Below are positions 17,710-26,182 of a stretch of 64,000 nucleotides of DNA, piece by piece. Below the pieces are notes generated by a model. It was not told the origin of the DNA and ran no database searches. It was given only the letters and a program-made list of their open reading frames with translations. Within the stretch, counting starts at the first letter, position 1. Each line of letters opens with the position of its first letter. Where the stretch lies: assembly GCA_036564245.1 (NCBI GenBank), contig DATCKU010000054.1, forward strand, positions 124,001 to 188,000. The letters run 5' to 3'. The position numbers were made by a program, and so were the translations under genes. This stretch comes from Thermasporomyces sp036564245. GTDB lineage: Bacteria; Actinomycetota; Actinomycetes; Propionibacteriales; Actinopolymorphaceae.

Positions 17710-18006
17710 ATGAACGGATCGACGATCGTCGCATCGGGGGCACCCGAGACTCTCGCGTCTGGCGGCTCGCAGCTCAATGCGTTCTTCGACCGCATCGAAG
17801 GCCTGCTTGCTGGCGTGGCCGTGGGCGCTCTCACCGTGGCGATCATCATCATCGGATTCAAGATCATGTTTGCCATTCGTAGTGGCGACAACATGCGGGT
17901 GGCGATTCAGAACATGGGCGTCGTGGCGTTCGCTGCCCTGCTGATCGGCGGCGCGTCCGGAATCGCCGCGCTGCTCAACGCCATCGGTAAGCAGATTGGC
18001 GGCTAG
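17710..18006 (+). CDS. Small two-helix membrane protein, VirB2/TrbC-like position
   Basis: A 98-residue protein with two hydrophobic helices (about residues 31-52, GLLAGVAVGALTVAIIIIGFKI, and 68-88, GVVAFAALLIGGASGIAALLN). It is preceded by a GAGGGGAGG ribosome site. Size, helix pattern and position directly before VirB3-like and VirB4 genes match VirB2/TrbC pilin-like subunits of type IV secretion systems. There is no cleavable signal with a clear motif, and sequence identity to known pilins is not evident, so the assignment rests on topology and gene order. The stop TAG abuts the next start. Confidence 0.65.
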   Translation: MNGSTIVASGAPETLASGGSQLNAFFDRIEGLLAGVAVGALTVAIIIIGFKIMFAIRSGDNMRVAIQNMGVVAFAALLIGGASGIAALLNAIGKQIGG

Positions 18007-18513
18007 GTGGAAGAACCCTACGTCGCGTTCGACCACACTGACCTCGAACGACGCCGAAAGAAGCTGTGGAACCTCGCTGAGGGCGTTCCACTCACGTTGG
18101 TCGGCGGCGTCGACCTGCGGGCGCTCGTCGTGGCGGGCGTGGTGTTCCTCGGCCTCCTCGGTCTCGTGATGCTGGTGGCTCCGGTCGTACCGTTCCTGGC
18201 GTTCGACATCTGGACCATCCTGGGCTGCCTCGGCCTCGCCATCGTCCTCTACGTCCTCTGGCCACGGCGTTGGAGCAACGGCCTCACGACGGAGCAGAAC
18301 CTCCTGGTCGCTGCCGACTACCTGTTCTTGCAACCGCGCCGGATCCATGGCCTGGCGGCCGACATCGAGCCCGACGTCGTCTGCTGGCGGGTCATCTTGT
18401 GGCATCCGCTGCACCCCCGATGGCACCGGAAACTGCAGGCGGCCCGGGCGACGCGGTCGGCTCGGCTGATTCGTTCGTACGCGGTGTCCGACGAGTGGAG
18501 GTCGGTGGCATGA
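18007..18513 (+). CDS. VirB3/PrgI-like small inner-membrane component
   Basis: A 168-residue protein with a charged N-terminus (FDHTDLERRRKKLWNL) and two adjacent transmembrane helices (about residues 38-62 and 64-82), then a basic cytosolic tail. VirB3/PrgI family proteins have this two-helix layout and nearly always precede the VirB4 ATPase gene, as here. GTG 18007 directly follows the previous stop, so translation is coupled. The stop overlaps the VirB4 start by 4 bp (ATGA). Confidence 0.7.
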   Translation: MEEPYVAFDHTDLERRRKKLWNLAEGVPLTLVGGVDLRALVVAGVVFLGLLGLVMLVAPVVPFLAFDIWTILGCLGLAIVLYVLWPRRWSNGLTTEQNLLVAADYLFLQPRRIHGLAADIEPDVVCWRVILWHPLHPRWHRKLQAARATRSARLIRSYAVSDEWRSVA

Positions 18514-21482
18514 GTCCTCTGTATCTGCTACCGCTCCTCGCCTTCGTCGTGCTCGGCATCGGCGCCGTGCTGATCTTCGTCTTCAACGTGGGAGGTGGCG
18601 ACGACAAGCCGAGTGCGAACGAAGGGCGGCGCAGAGAGTCACGGATCGAGCGGGAACGACTTCCGTACCGGTACGGCGACGACGTGATCTTCATCTGGGG
18701 CCGCTCGGTCTGGACGGGCTTTTTCATCAACACGACAACGGACGAGCATGTCGGCACGGACGAGCTCATTCCGGAGGCGTTGAAGCTCCCCAACCTGCTG
18801 CATCAGATCGCCCGTGAGTTCCACCGCCCGCACTTCCAGGTGATGCTGGTGCCGCGGCAGCCGGACCTCTCGGGCTGGGTCGCCGACGTGAGCACGCGAG
18901 CCTGGAATCCGACCGGCAACTTCTTCACCTTGGTTCGCCGCGAGGCCGAACGCGCGATCTCGCAGGGCCGCCTGGGCGCGCAGTACGACGTCGTCTTCTT
19001 GATGCGGATCGGTCAGCTCGGTGAGAGTCGCGGCGTCGGCTCGGCCGCGGTGGCCGCGATCGCCGACCAGGCGACCGGCGTGCACGACGAATATCTCGAC
19101 CCGGCGGTGGTCGCCGAATGGCACGAGCGGGCCGACGAGGTCTACGCCGTGGCGGTTGATTCCGGTGTCAGCGTGCAGCCCATGTTGCGGCGCGATCTCG
19201 TCCGGATCATCCGCACCTGCCTCTACGGTCACCTGCCGATCCCCGACGACGGACCACTCGACCGGCGGCCGTGGGGCGCGCACGAGTTCGAGCTCGCTGC
19301 GGACTTCCGAGCGCCCAACCACAAGAGCCGTCTCGAGGTCAGCGTCGTCGACGACGACACCGGCGAGGACCGCACGACGTACCTCACCACGCTCGTCGCA
19401 ACCGGATGGCCCGACACGATTCGGTTCGCCAAGACGCGGGCATGGGGGCGGATTCTCAAGCGACTCGAGTTCCCGGTCGTGGTGTCGTGGCGCGGTGTGC
19501 TGCTACCGCCTGAGGAATTCCGGGAACGCGGCAAGAAGATCCGGGACAACCTCGAGGACGAGGCACGTGACATGGACCGCGCGAGCGCTCGGATCGACTC
19601 GTTGCTGGTCGACCAGGTGGAACGAGCCAACCACTTGGTCGACGAGCAGGACAGCCGACCGTTCCCGGGTATGGAGTCCCAGCTGCTGCTGACCATTTCG
19701 GCGCCCAACCCGGAGGAGCTGGAGAACCGCCGGAAGCGGATCGAGCGGCTGTTCGCCAAGACGCTCGACGCGACGGTGTTGCGGCCCAAGCGGTTGCAGT
19801 ATCGCCTGCTGTACAACGTGCTTCCCGGTGACGGCGACCGGTCGCCGATCGGGCGGATCGCGCCGTTCCGACGACTGCAGGAGCTCGACCAGCTCGGTGT
19901 CGCCCTGCTCACGACCGCGACCCAGGTGGGTGACCGCGTGGTGGTCGGTCGGGACGGGATCGCCAAGGGCTGGCAGGGAATGCTGGTCGGACGTACCCGC
20001 GACGGGCACTACCCGGTGCACTATTCAGCGCATTCGGCGATCGCCCGTGAGAACGGTGCCGGTGTCGTGGTGGTCGGCGCTTCCGGTGCCGGGAAGACGA
20101 CCCTGGCGCTCAAGGTGTTCCACTACGAGTCCGAGGCCGGCGTGCGATGCGTCTTCATCGACCCGAAGATCGACGCCGCGCGGATGGCGTACTACCTGGC
20201 GTTCGGCTCTCAGGTGCTGAACGCCGACTTCATGCGCCACGCGGGAGAGGGGTGCCTCGGCGAGCCGGGATGCCCGTTCCAGCCGATCAACCCGGCGTAC
20301 TGGCGCGAGACTGAGATCATCGACCCGCTGCGCGGTCGCTCGGGCAACCTGGATCCGCTGCTCACGAGCGCGACCGTGACCGAAGGGCGGATGCACGCCC
20401 AGGCGATGCTGGAAATCTTCCTCGGTGAGCAGGCGTGGAACCGGATCTCGGGCTACGTGGTGGAGGCCTTCTCGCGGGTCGTGAACGACTACGACCGCAG
20501 GGTCGCGGCGTACCGGCAGCAACATCCGGAGGCCTCGCACGCCGAGATCGACCGTATGGTGGACCGTCCGACGACGTGGCAGGCGTTGCAACTTGTCGTG
20601 GACGAGTTCGAACGCGTGAAGGACGCCGGCGTCGCCGACACCGAGATGCGCGATCTGCGGTTCGCTGCGGCCGTCCTGGAGGACCTGCGGAAGAACCCGT
20701 ACGCGAGAGTGGCGTTCGCGCGGGACGCGTCGGTGGGAACGGGCGTACGCGGAAGTGGGAAGCGGCGCACCATCATCACGTTGCGCGGACTGCCACGTGC
20801 ACACGGGACGAGCTCGTCGGCCAACATCGCCCGCGGCATCATCTACCTGGTGACCAGGCTGGGCTTCCAGATGCTGGAGGAGACCACCGAGCGCGACCCG
20901 GTGAAGGGCTGGCGACCGCAGATGCTCTTCGTCGACGAGGCGTACAGCGTGGCCTCGACCGGCGAGGGGCGCGACCTGATCAGCTTCGTGCTGAAGCAGG
21001 GTCGGGCGTTCAACATCGGCATCGTGCTCATCACCCAGCAGGCGGGCGACCTTGTCCGGATCGAGTCCGAGGACCTGGACGCCAAGGCGGCCGGAACGAA
21101 CCAGATCCACACGGTGTTCGCCTTCCGGCACCAGTCCGATGCCGATGCCGCGCAGACGTTGCCGTTGCTGAACCGTGCGCCGGACGACCGCTCGATGATC
21201 GAGACCCTGAAGTCGTTGCGGGACGGCGAGTGTGTCATGCGTGACGTGGACCAGGAGCTCGCGAGCGTCGAGGTCGACCGGACGTTCTTCGAGTTCGCGG
21301 CCGCCATCCAGTCGAACCCGCACCTGGAGGCGCGGTTCAAGGCCATCGACCCGTCCCCGGACGTGAACGACTGGCGCTACATCGAGGAGGCGCCGACGTT
21401 GATCGGAACGCCCCCGCCTGTGACCGAACCGACGGCTCCGGCAGAGACGAAGGAGCCCGCCGAAGACGAGGTCAGGGTATGA
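18510..21482 (+). CDS. VirB4-family type IV secretion ATPase
   Basis: The 990-residue protein starts with one transmembrane helix (LYLLPLLAFVVLGIGAVLIFVF), followed by an N-terminal region with WGRSVWTGFFI and a C-terminal RecA-like motor. Walker A is GASGAGKTT (about residues 523-531). Walker B is MLFVDEAYS (about 805-813). Downstream of it, LKQGRAFNIGIVLITQQAGDL is the conserved VirB4/TraC segment containing the GIVLITQ strand, and NQIHTVFAFRHQSDADAAQTL follows. VirB4 proteins power assembly and substrate transfer of type IV secretion channels. It is coupled by 4-bp overlaps to the genes on both sides. A GTG 240 bp upstream in the same frame is not used, because that stretch overlaps the VirB3-like gene. 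Confidence 0.9.
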   Translation: MSPLYLLPLLAFVVLGIGAVLIFVFNVGGGDDKPSANEGRRRESRIERERLPYRYGDDVIFIWGRSVWTGFFINTTTDEHVGTDELIPEALKLPNLLHQIAREFHRPHFQVMLVPRQPDLSGWVADVSTRAWNPTGNFFTLVRREAERAISQGRLGAQYDVVFLMRIGQLGESRGVGSAAVAAIADQATGVHDEYLDPAVVAEWHERADEVYAVAVDSGVSVQPMLRRDLVRIIRTCLYGHLPIPDDGPLDRRPWGAHEFELAADFRAPNHKSRLEVSVVDDDTGEDRTTYLTTLVATGWPDTIRFAKTRAWGRILKRLEFPVVVSWRGVLLPPEEFRERGKKIRDNLEDEARDMDRASARIDSLLVDQVERANHLVDEQDSRPFPGMESQLLLTISAPNPEELENRRKRIERLFAKTLDATVLRPKRLQYRLLYNVLPGDGDRSPIGRIAPFRRLQELDQLGVALLTTATQVGDRVVVGRDGIAKGWQGMLVGRTRDGHYPVHYSAHSAIARENGAGVVVVGASGAGKTTLALKVFHYESEAGVRCVFIDPKIDAARMAYYLAFGSQVLNADFMRHAGEGCLGEPGCPFQPINPAYWRETEIIDPLRGRSGNLDPLLTSATVTEGRMHAQAMLEIFLGEQAWNRISGYVVEAFSRVVNDYDRRVAAYRQQHPEASHAEIDRMVDRPTTWQALQLVVDEFERVKDAGVADTEMRDLRFAAAVLEDLRKNPYARVAFARDASVGTGVRGSGKRRTIITLRGLPRAHGTSSSANIARGIIYLVTRLGFQMLEETTERDPVKGWRPQMLFVDEAYSVASTGEGRDLISFVLKQGRAFNIGIVLITQQAGDLVRIESEDLDAKAAGTNQIHTVFAFRHQSDADAAQTLPLLNRAPDDRSMIETLKSLRDGECVMRDVDQELASVEVDRTFFEFAAAIQSNPHLEARFKAIDPSPDVNDWRYIEEAPTLIGTPPPVTEPTAPAETKEPAEDEVRV

Positions 21483-23740
21483 AGGGCCGCCTCCTCGCGG
21501 TTCCGGTGCCGGTACAGGCACCTTCGGGGGCGCGTCACGGTGGTGACGACGGACGCCGTTCTGGCGGAGGGCGGACGACCCGATGCGCTGCGTCCAGGGT
21601 GAGGCGGCGGTACACGCCGTGGTTCTTCCGGTGGGTGGGTGGACGGGTGCTGCGGGCCTTTGCGGCGGTCGGCGTCTTCGCCGCGGCCGTGCTCGGCACG
21701 GCTCTTGCCGTGTCGCCCGCGCAGGCCGCTCCATGGGATTGCGCGTTCGGAAGCGGTGAGATCTCCAACTCGGGTCCGGAGCATCGCGGCGCGGGCATGA
21801 CCGCGTGGATTCCCATCATTGCCAAGGAGGACGTACCACCCGACAAGGATCCCGACCCGAACAAGCGAGGCCGTCAGGTACGTCCCTCGCAACACACGTT
21901 GTTCGAGGTCGCCGGGCCCCGCGGGCTGCTCTGGTCGTACACACCGCAACGGTTGAAGGAAGACCTCGACCACTTCGACACCAACGATCCGGAGGACAAC
22001 TTCGAGACCGCGTGCTCCATCATGGACGCGTCGGCTACCGGCATCGCCCAGATGATGTTCTCGGTCGGGGGCTTCTTCGGTGGCCTGACCATCGGTGTGA
22101 AGCAGCTGGCCAGCAACGAGGCGCCGTTCGAGTCGTTCTACGAGGCACAGCAGAGCCTGCTCACCAATCTCAACCAGAAGATCGGGGTGCCGGCCATCGC
22201 GGTGGCGGTCGCGGCAGCAGGGTTCTGGGTGCTCACCAGGATCCAGCGGCACGCCGACTCTCGCGAGACCTACAGCGGGGTGATCGCCTCCGGAATCGTC
22301 GTCATCATCGTGGCCGCCGTTCTCGCGGGCAACAACTACGTGAACATCACTCGCGCGGTCGATACGTACACCTCGGAGTTCAACTCCGCGGTGATGGACA
22401 TCTCGATCATCAACAACAACAAGGACCCGGCCAGCCCGTGCTACCTGCCGCCCAGCGAGACGTACAACGTCGGCAAGCGGGTCTCGTCCTGCATGCTCTA
22501 CGAGGTGCTGCTCTTCCAGCCGTGGGTGAACGGTCAGTACGGCACCGAGCGACAGCTCACGGTGGACAACCTGGTGTTCGGTGGGAAGAACTACTGCCCG
22601 GACGGGCAGCCGCCGGCGTACGAGCGGCCGCCCGGAGTCGAGAGCATCGAGTACCGGTGTGCCCGCCGGCCGCGCGGTGAGGACGGGAAGCCGGGCAGGA
22701 TAAACCTGGCTGCGCAACAGGTGATCGCTCAGGCGTTGACCCGGAACGAGACCATCGACGAGGCTTCCGGCCGTCCGGTCGACACCGACCAGCACCTGTC
22801 GTTGTGGAAAGGCGTTCAGTACAAGGTCGCCGAGGCGTACGAGCCCAACTACGAGTTCTGGCGCGGCACCCAGCCGACGGGGCGGATGGCGACGGCGATC
22901 GCTGCGCTCTTCGTCAACCTGATCGCCTTCATCTTCGTCGGTCTGTTGGCCGTCCTGACCATCTTCTGGCATGCGGTCTTCTTGATGGCCTGGATATTCC
23001 TGCCTCTGATCGGGGCGATCGCGGCGTTCCCGCCTGCCCGGCGAATCGTGCGCACCGTCGCCGGGATCATGGTGCAAGCAGTCTTCCTGCGGTGCGTGTT
23101 CGGGCTGGTCCTTGCGCTTCTGCTTGCGGTGTTGAACATCCTGCAGGTGGCGTCCGGCGGCACGGTCATCAAGATCTTCCTCATGCTGATCGCGACAGCG
23201 GCCATCTGGAAGCTCCTGACCGCCTTCCGGAGTGGTGCGATCGCTCCGGTCATCGTGCAGGACGCGGCGCAGGCTGGCGTCATGGCGAGCGACACCACCG
23301 CGACGAGTGGCATGCGCCGGGCGGCAGGTGGCGCGTACCGCTTCCAGCGCAACGTACGCGCAGGCGCCCGGGTCGGTGCCATGCGGGCGGCGGAAGGTGC
23401 CGAGGCGGTCGGTTACCGGCCGGGCTCCAGGGAATGGCGAGCGGAAGTACGGCGAGGTCGCGTGCAAGGTGCCGTGACGGGTGCTCGCATGACCACGGCG
23501 TCGGGTCGGGAGCTCGTCCAGGCCGAGGAGCACGCTGCCTACCGAGCGAGCCGCGCGTTCCCCCAGGGGCCCTACCCGGGATCGCGGGATTCGATCGCCT
23601 CGCGCCGCAGCGCAGCGCCGGCGACCGACCGGGTCCGCCGGGCCGACGACAGGTCGGCTGATGCCGACCAGGTGGTGGAGGAAGCGCGCCGCTCGCGGGC
23701 TGAGCCGACGCGGGCACGCCAACGGTCGGGCAGCGAGTGA
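21479..23740 (+). CDS. VirB6/TrbL-like polytopic membrane protein with signal peptide
   Basis: A 753-residue protein. After an unusually long hydrophilic leader comes a classic signal sequence (FAAVGVFAAAVLGTALAVSPAQAA, about residues 59-82). GTG 21599 is therefore an alternative start that would give a normal signal peptide, although ATG 21479 overlaps the VirB4 stop. The mature part has a loop domain, then at least six helices, the last group (about residues 470-590) including NLIAFIFVGLLAVLTIFWHAVFLMAWIFLPLIGAIAAFPP. The C-terminal tail (about 620-753) is Arg/Ala-rich, basic and probably cytosolic. Topology and position after VirB4 match VirB6-type channel proteins. Confidence 0.75.
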   Translation: MKGRLLAVPVPVQAPSGARHGGDDGRRSGGGRTTRCAASRVRRRYTPWFFRWVGGRVLRAFAAVGVFAAAVLGTALAVSPAQAAPWDCAFGSGEISNSGPEHRGAGMTAWIPIIAKEDVPPDKDPDPNKRGRQVRPSQHTLFEVAGPRGLLWSYTPQRLKEDLDHFDTNDPEDNFETACSIMDASATGIAQMMFSVGGFFGGLTIGVKQLASNEAPFESFYEAQQSLLTNLNQKIGVPAIAVAVAAAGFWVLTRIQRHADSRETYSGVIASGIVVIIVAAVLAGNNYVNITRAVDTYTSEFNSAVMDISIINNNKDPASPCYLPPSETYNVGKRVSSCMLYEVLLFQPWVNGQYGTERQLTVDNLVFGGKNYCPDGQPPAYERPPGVESIEYRCARRPRGEDGKPGRINLAAQQVIAQALTRNETIDEASGRPVDTDQHLSLWKGVQYKVAEAYEPNYEFWRGTQPTGRMATAIAALFVNLIAFIFVGLLAVLTIFWHAVFLMAWIFLPLIGAIAAFPPARRIVRTVAGIMVQAVFLRCVFGLVLALLLAVLNILQVASGGTVIKIFLMLIATAAIWKLLTAFRSGAIAPVIVQDAAQAGVMASDTTATSGMRRAAGGAYRFQRNVRAGARVGAMRAAEGAEAVGYRPGSREWRAEVRRGRVQGAVTGARMTTASGRELVQAEEHAAYRASRAFPQGPYPGSRDSIASRRSAAPATDRVRRADDRSADADQVVEEARRSRAEPTRARQRSGSE

Positions 23741-23756
23741 GCGGTGACGCGAGACC

Positions 23757-24869
23757 ATGGTGATGGGATCGCGTAAGCTCACGCCGCTGCTACGGTTCGG
23801 GATCGCAGTCGTCGGCCTCTTCCTGCTGCTCGTAGCGGCGCTGCAAGGCGATGCTGCCACGACGTTGGTGGTCGGCGTCCTGGTCGCTGTGGCGTTCGTC
23901 GCATGGTGGCGACGGAATCGCACAGCCGCTGGCTCGGCCGCGTCCTTGGCGGTCACCCTTGTCTGGACCTCGTCCGCGACCGAGTGGGCTGCGCGACACA
24001 ACCCGCTGATCTCGCCGGTGCAGCAGGGGCTGGTGTTCTGGCTGTTCGCCGTCGTCGTGGTCGGGGTCGTCTGGCTGATGCCGGGGCGCCACAGCACAAG
24101 GGCGCCGAGTCGTGCCGTCACGGTCGCCCTCGGCCATGCGGCGTTGTGCCTGGCCAGTCCACTTGTCGTACTGTCGCCGGTTGCCGCGCCGGTGCTGGGA
24201 CTTTCGGTGGCGATGCTGCTCGTCTGGTGGCGCAGCCGGCGTCGGGTAGCCGGCGAAGACGTACCGGACGAGCAGCGTCGGGTGGCGGCAATACACCGCG
24301 GCGAGCAGAAGACAAGCGAGGCGCTGACGCATGCGCTGGCCGATCCGAGGTTCTCGGACTGGCGTGTGCTGAGCCATCGCCAGCTGCGTGGTCGTGGTGG
24401 ACGCACGCATCGCCTCGAACACGTCGTGCTCGGACCGGGCGGGGTGTACGTTGTCGAGACCCGTGACTGGGCGGGCGCCGTCTCTCTGGTCGACGTTGCT
24501 GGTGGCTCGGAGTCGCGTTCAGTGAACGGTCCGGCTCGGGCGTACGCGCTCGACGGCGACCCGCACGAGCTCGCGAGCCGGTTGCTTCCCTCCGTACGGA
24601 GGGTCCGCGATGTCGCCGAAGCGCTCGGCGTTTCCGCTGATGCCGCGTTCGGCCTGGTGGTCTTCTGGGGCGACACACGACTTCCTGAGGACTCGGTTTC
24701 TCTTGCTCTCGTGGACGAATCTGCGCGTAGCGTTACCCCGACAACCGTGACCTTGCTACGAGGACACAGGCTCGCCGATTGGTTGGTCGCACAGCCGTCT
24801 CGGATCGATCCGCGACATGTTGCCCGGCTTTCCACACGGATGAAGCAGGTGACTCTGTCGATGGGCTGA
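23757..24869 (+). CDS. Membrane protein with C-terminal NERD (nuclease-related) domain
   Basis: A 370-residue protein with about five hydrophobic helices in the first 160 residues, then a basic linker and a NERD domain (about residues 180-330). The domain core is HRLEHVVLGPGGVYVVETRDWAGAV, with the conserved strand and the Glu-x-Lys-like position replaced by ETRDW, followed by SALGVSADAAFGLVVFWGD-like beta strands. NERD proteins are predicted nucleases or nucleic-acid handlers of unknown detailed role. The gene is 16 bp downstream of the VirB6-like gene and thus likely belongs to the same transcript. That position suggests a role at the cytoplasmic face of the channel, which is inference. Confidence 0.75.
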   Translation: MVMGSRKLTPLLRFGIAVVGLFLLLVAALQGDAATTLVVGVLVAVAFVAWWRRNRTAAGSAASLAVTLVWTSSATEWAARHNPLISPVQQGLVFWLFAVVVVGVVWLMPGRHSTRAPSRAVTVALGHAALCLASPLVVLSPVAAPVLGLSVAMLLVWWRSRRRVAGEDVPDEQRRVAAIHRGEQKTSEALTHALADPRFSDWRVLSHRQLRGRGGRTHRLEHVVLGPGGVYVVETRDWAGAVSLVDVAGGSESRSVNGPARAYALDGDPHELASRLLPSVRRVRDVAEALGVSADAAFGLVVFWGDTRLPEDSVSLALVDESARSVTPTTVTLLRGHRLADWLVAQPSRIDPRHVARLSTRMKQVTLSMG

Positions 24870-24989
24870 GCGATGCCGGCTGCGTCGGCGTGGATCAGAT
24901 TCCCTTGACACGAAGTCGTCGCATGCTGATCATCGGTGCAGCTCGGGGTTGGCGTTCGGCAACTCAGTTGGGTTGGTGGGGGTGACTGC

Positions 24990-25687
24990 GTGAGGCTTCT
25001 GGGGTCGTGGCGTGCACCCACCACCGAGGAAGCGGGCCTGTTCGAAGCACCGGTCGATCGTGTCGCCGCCTGGTTTGTGTCGAAGGTCGAGCCAAGACAA
25101 CGCCCTCGAGGAGTGTCGGTAGCGGTGAAGCGGCCTCATCCTGACACGGCCGAGACGGCGGTCGAGCTGCTGGCACCACTCACCAGCGTCGAGATCCGCC
25201 GCTTCCCGTTCCTCCCACTGGACGGCTGGACGCTGTACTTCAACAACTCAAACGGCGGCACCGATCCTTGGTGGGAGGTATCTCTGGGGGCAGAGGAACT
25301 TAGATGCCGGACCCTGCGCGTGGTCAACGCCGCCGGTGTTTATCCCGCCACCATCCTCGAGCTGTACGGCCCGGACACCGACAACCGGCTGAACTACATC
25401 CGCACGATCAGCGCCGCCAACGACGGTGGGCGGTGGCGGTTCGACGAGTCCGGGGAACGGTTCGAGTTCGATCCGGGGAACGGTTCGAGTTCGAAGAGAC
25501 CGACCGCTACACCGCGCGAAGGATCCGGGACCGGTTCACCCCCGACATGCTGCACCGCTACCTGGAGGCGCTGGGAGTTCCACCGCTGACCGCCGAGCAC
25601 GTCAACCTCGAGGCCACGGTCTTCGTCGAGCTTCAGGGACCGACCTACCCCAATGTCAAGGAGTACACCTTCGAAGAAGCCCAGTAG
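24990..25687 (+). pseudogene. Conserved hypothetical gene broken by a 23-bp tandem duplication
   Basis: The frame starts at GTG 24990 with a good GGGGGTGA ribosome site and reads MRLLGSWRAPTTEEAGLF. At 25449-25494 an identical 23-bp unit occurs twice in tandem, shifting the frame. The shifted product ends at 25589 with an unrelated tail. If one unit is removed, the frame continues as SGERFEFEETDRYTARRIRD, then FTPDMLHRYLEALGVPPL, and ends at 25687, giving a protein of about 224 residues. I recognise no family. The intact product would be soluble and mixed alpha/beta. It follows the NERD gene by 120 bp on the same strand. This could be true inactivation, a reversible slippage switch or a sequencing error. 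Confidence 0.75.
25449..25494 (+). repeat. Perfect 23-bp tandem duplication inside a coding frame
   Basis: Units 25449-25471 and 25472-25494 are identical, each starting TCCGGGGAACGG and ending GAGTTCGA. Because 23 is not a multiple of 3, the second unit shifts the reading frame. Confidence 0.95.
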
Positions 25688-25738
25688 CAGGTCCCATAGC
25701 GACAACGCAGGCGGCGTCGTCATTATCGGCCCCGAGGC

Positions 25739-26119
25739 TCAGCAGGTCGAATGGAACAGTCCACCAACCGGCTCGCCTTGTTTCGCCAACTCGTTGTATC
25801 GCTCGACCGCAGCTGAGGTCTCTGCGATGACGTACGTGATCCCCTGCGACTCCAGGTAGTCTCGCGCCTCCGGGCTCACCTGCAGCACGAGCTGCATTCC
25901 GCGGGAGAGCACGATCGTGCGACTCCCCTGCTCGACAAGCTCGACGAGGTCAGCAGGCTGAATCCCAGGATCGTGCCTTGTGCCCGTCTCGTTCCAGTCC
26001 CACGGCCGTCCACCGCCCGGGTACAGCTTGAAGTCCTTCGCGTCCTCGAGGCCGTCGACGCTCATCCGTCCCCAGGACAGATGAGTGATCAACGGTGATC
26101 GTGGGAGTGTGGTCGGCAT
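25739..26119 (-). CDS. Mth938-like domain protein
   Basis: The 126-residue protein matches the Mth938/NDUFAF3-like family: ITHLSWGRMSVDG, KDFKLYPGGGRPWDWNETGTRHDPGIQPAD, then IVLSRGMQLVLQVSPEA and AVERYNELAKQGEPVGGLFHSTC. Family members are small single-domain proteins of unknown activity; the mitochondrial relative is a complex I assembly factor. It is convergent with the broken gene and lies 63 bp upstream of the MinD-like gene's stop on the same strand, so it is probably not part of the secretion operon. Confidence 0.85.
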   Translation of the reverse strand: MPTTLPRSPLITHLSWGRMSVDGLEDAKDFKLYPGGGRPWDWNETGTRHDPGIQPADLVELVEQGSRTIVLSRGMQLVLQVSPEARDYLESQGITYVIAETSAAVERYNELAKQGEPVGGLFHSTC

Positions 26120-26182
26120 CTAGGCTCCGAACTCAGGCCGCTCGCAGAGGATCTGTACGCGTGGACGGGCACGCAGGTCGAG

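Noticed and set aside
25484..25560. GGTTCGAG segments suggesting a tRNA T-arm
   Set aside because: No cloverleaf can be formed. The motif comes from the tandem duplication inside a coding frame.
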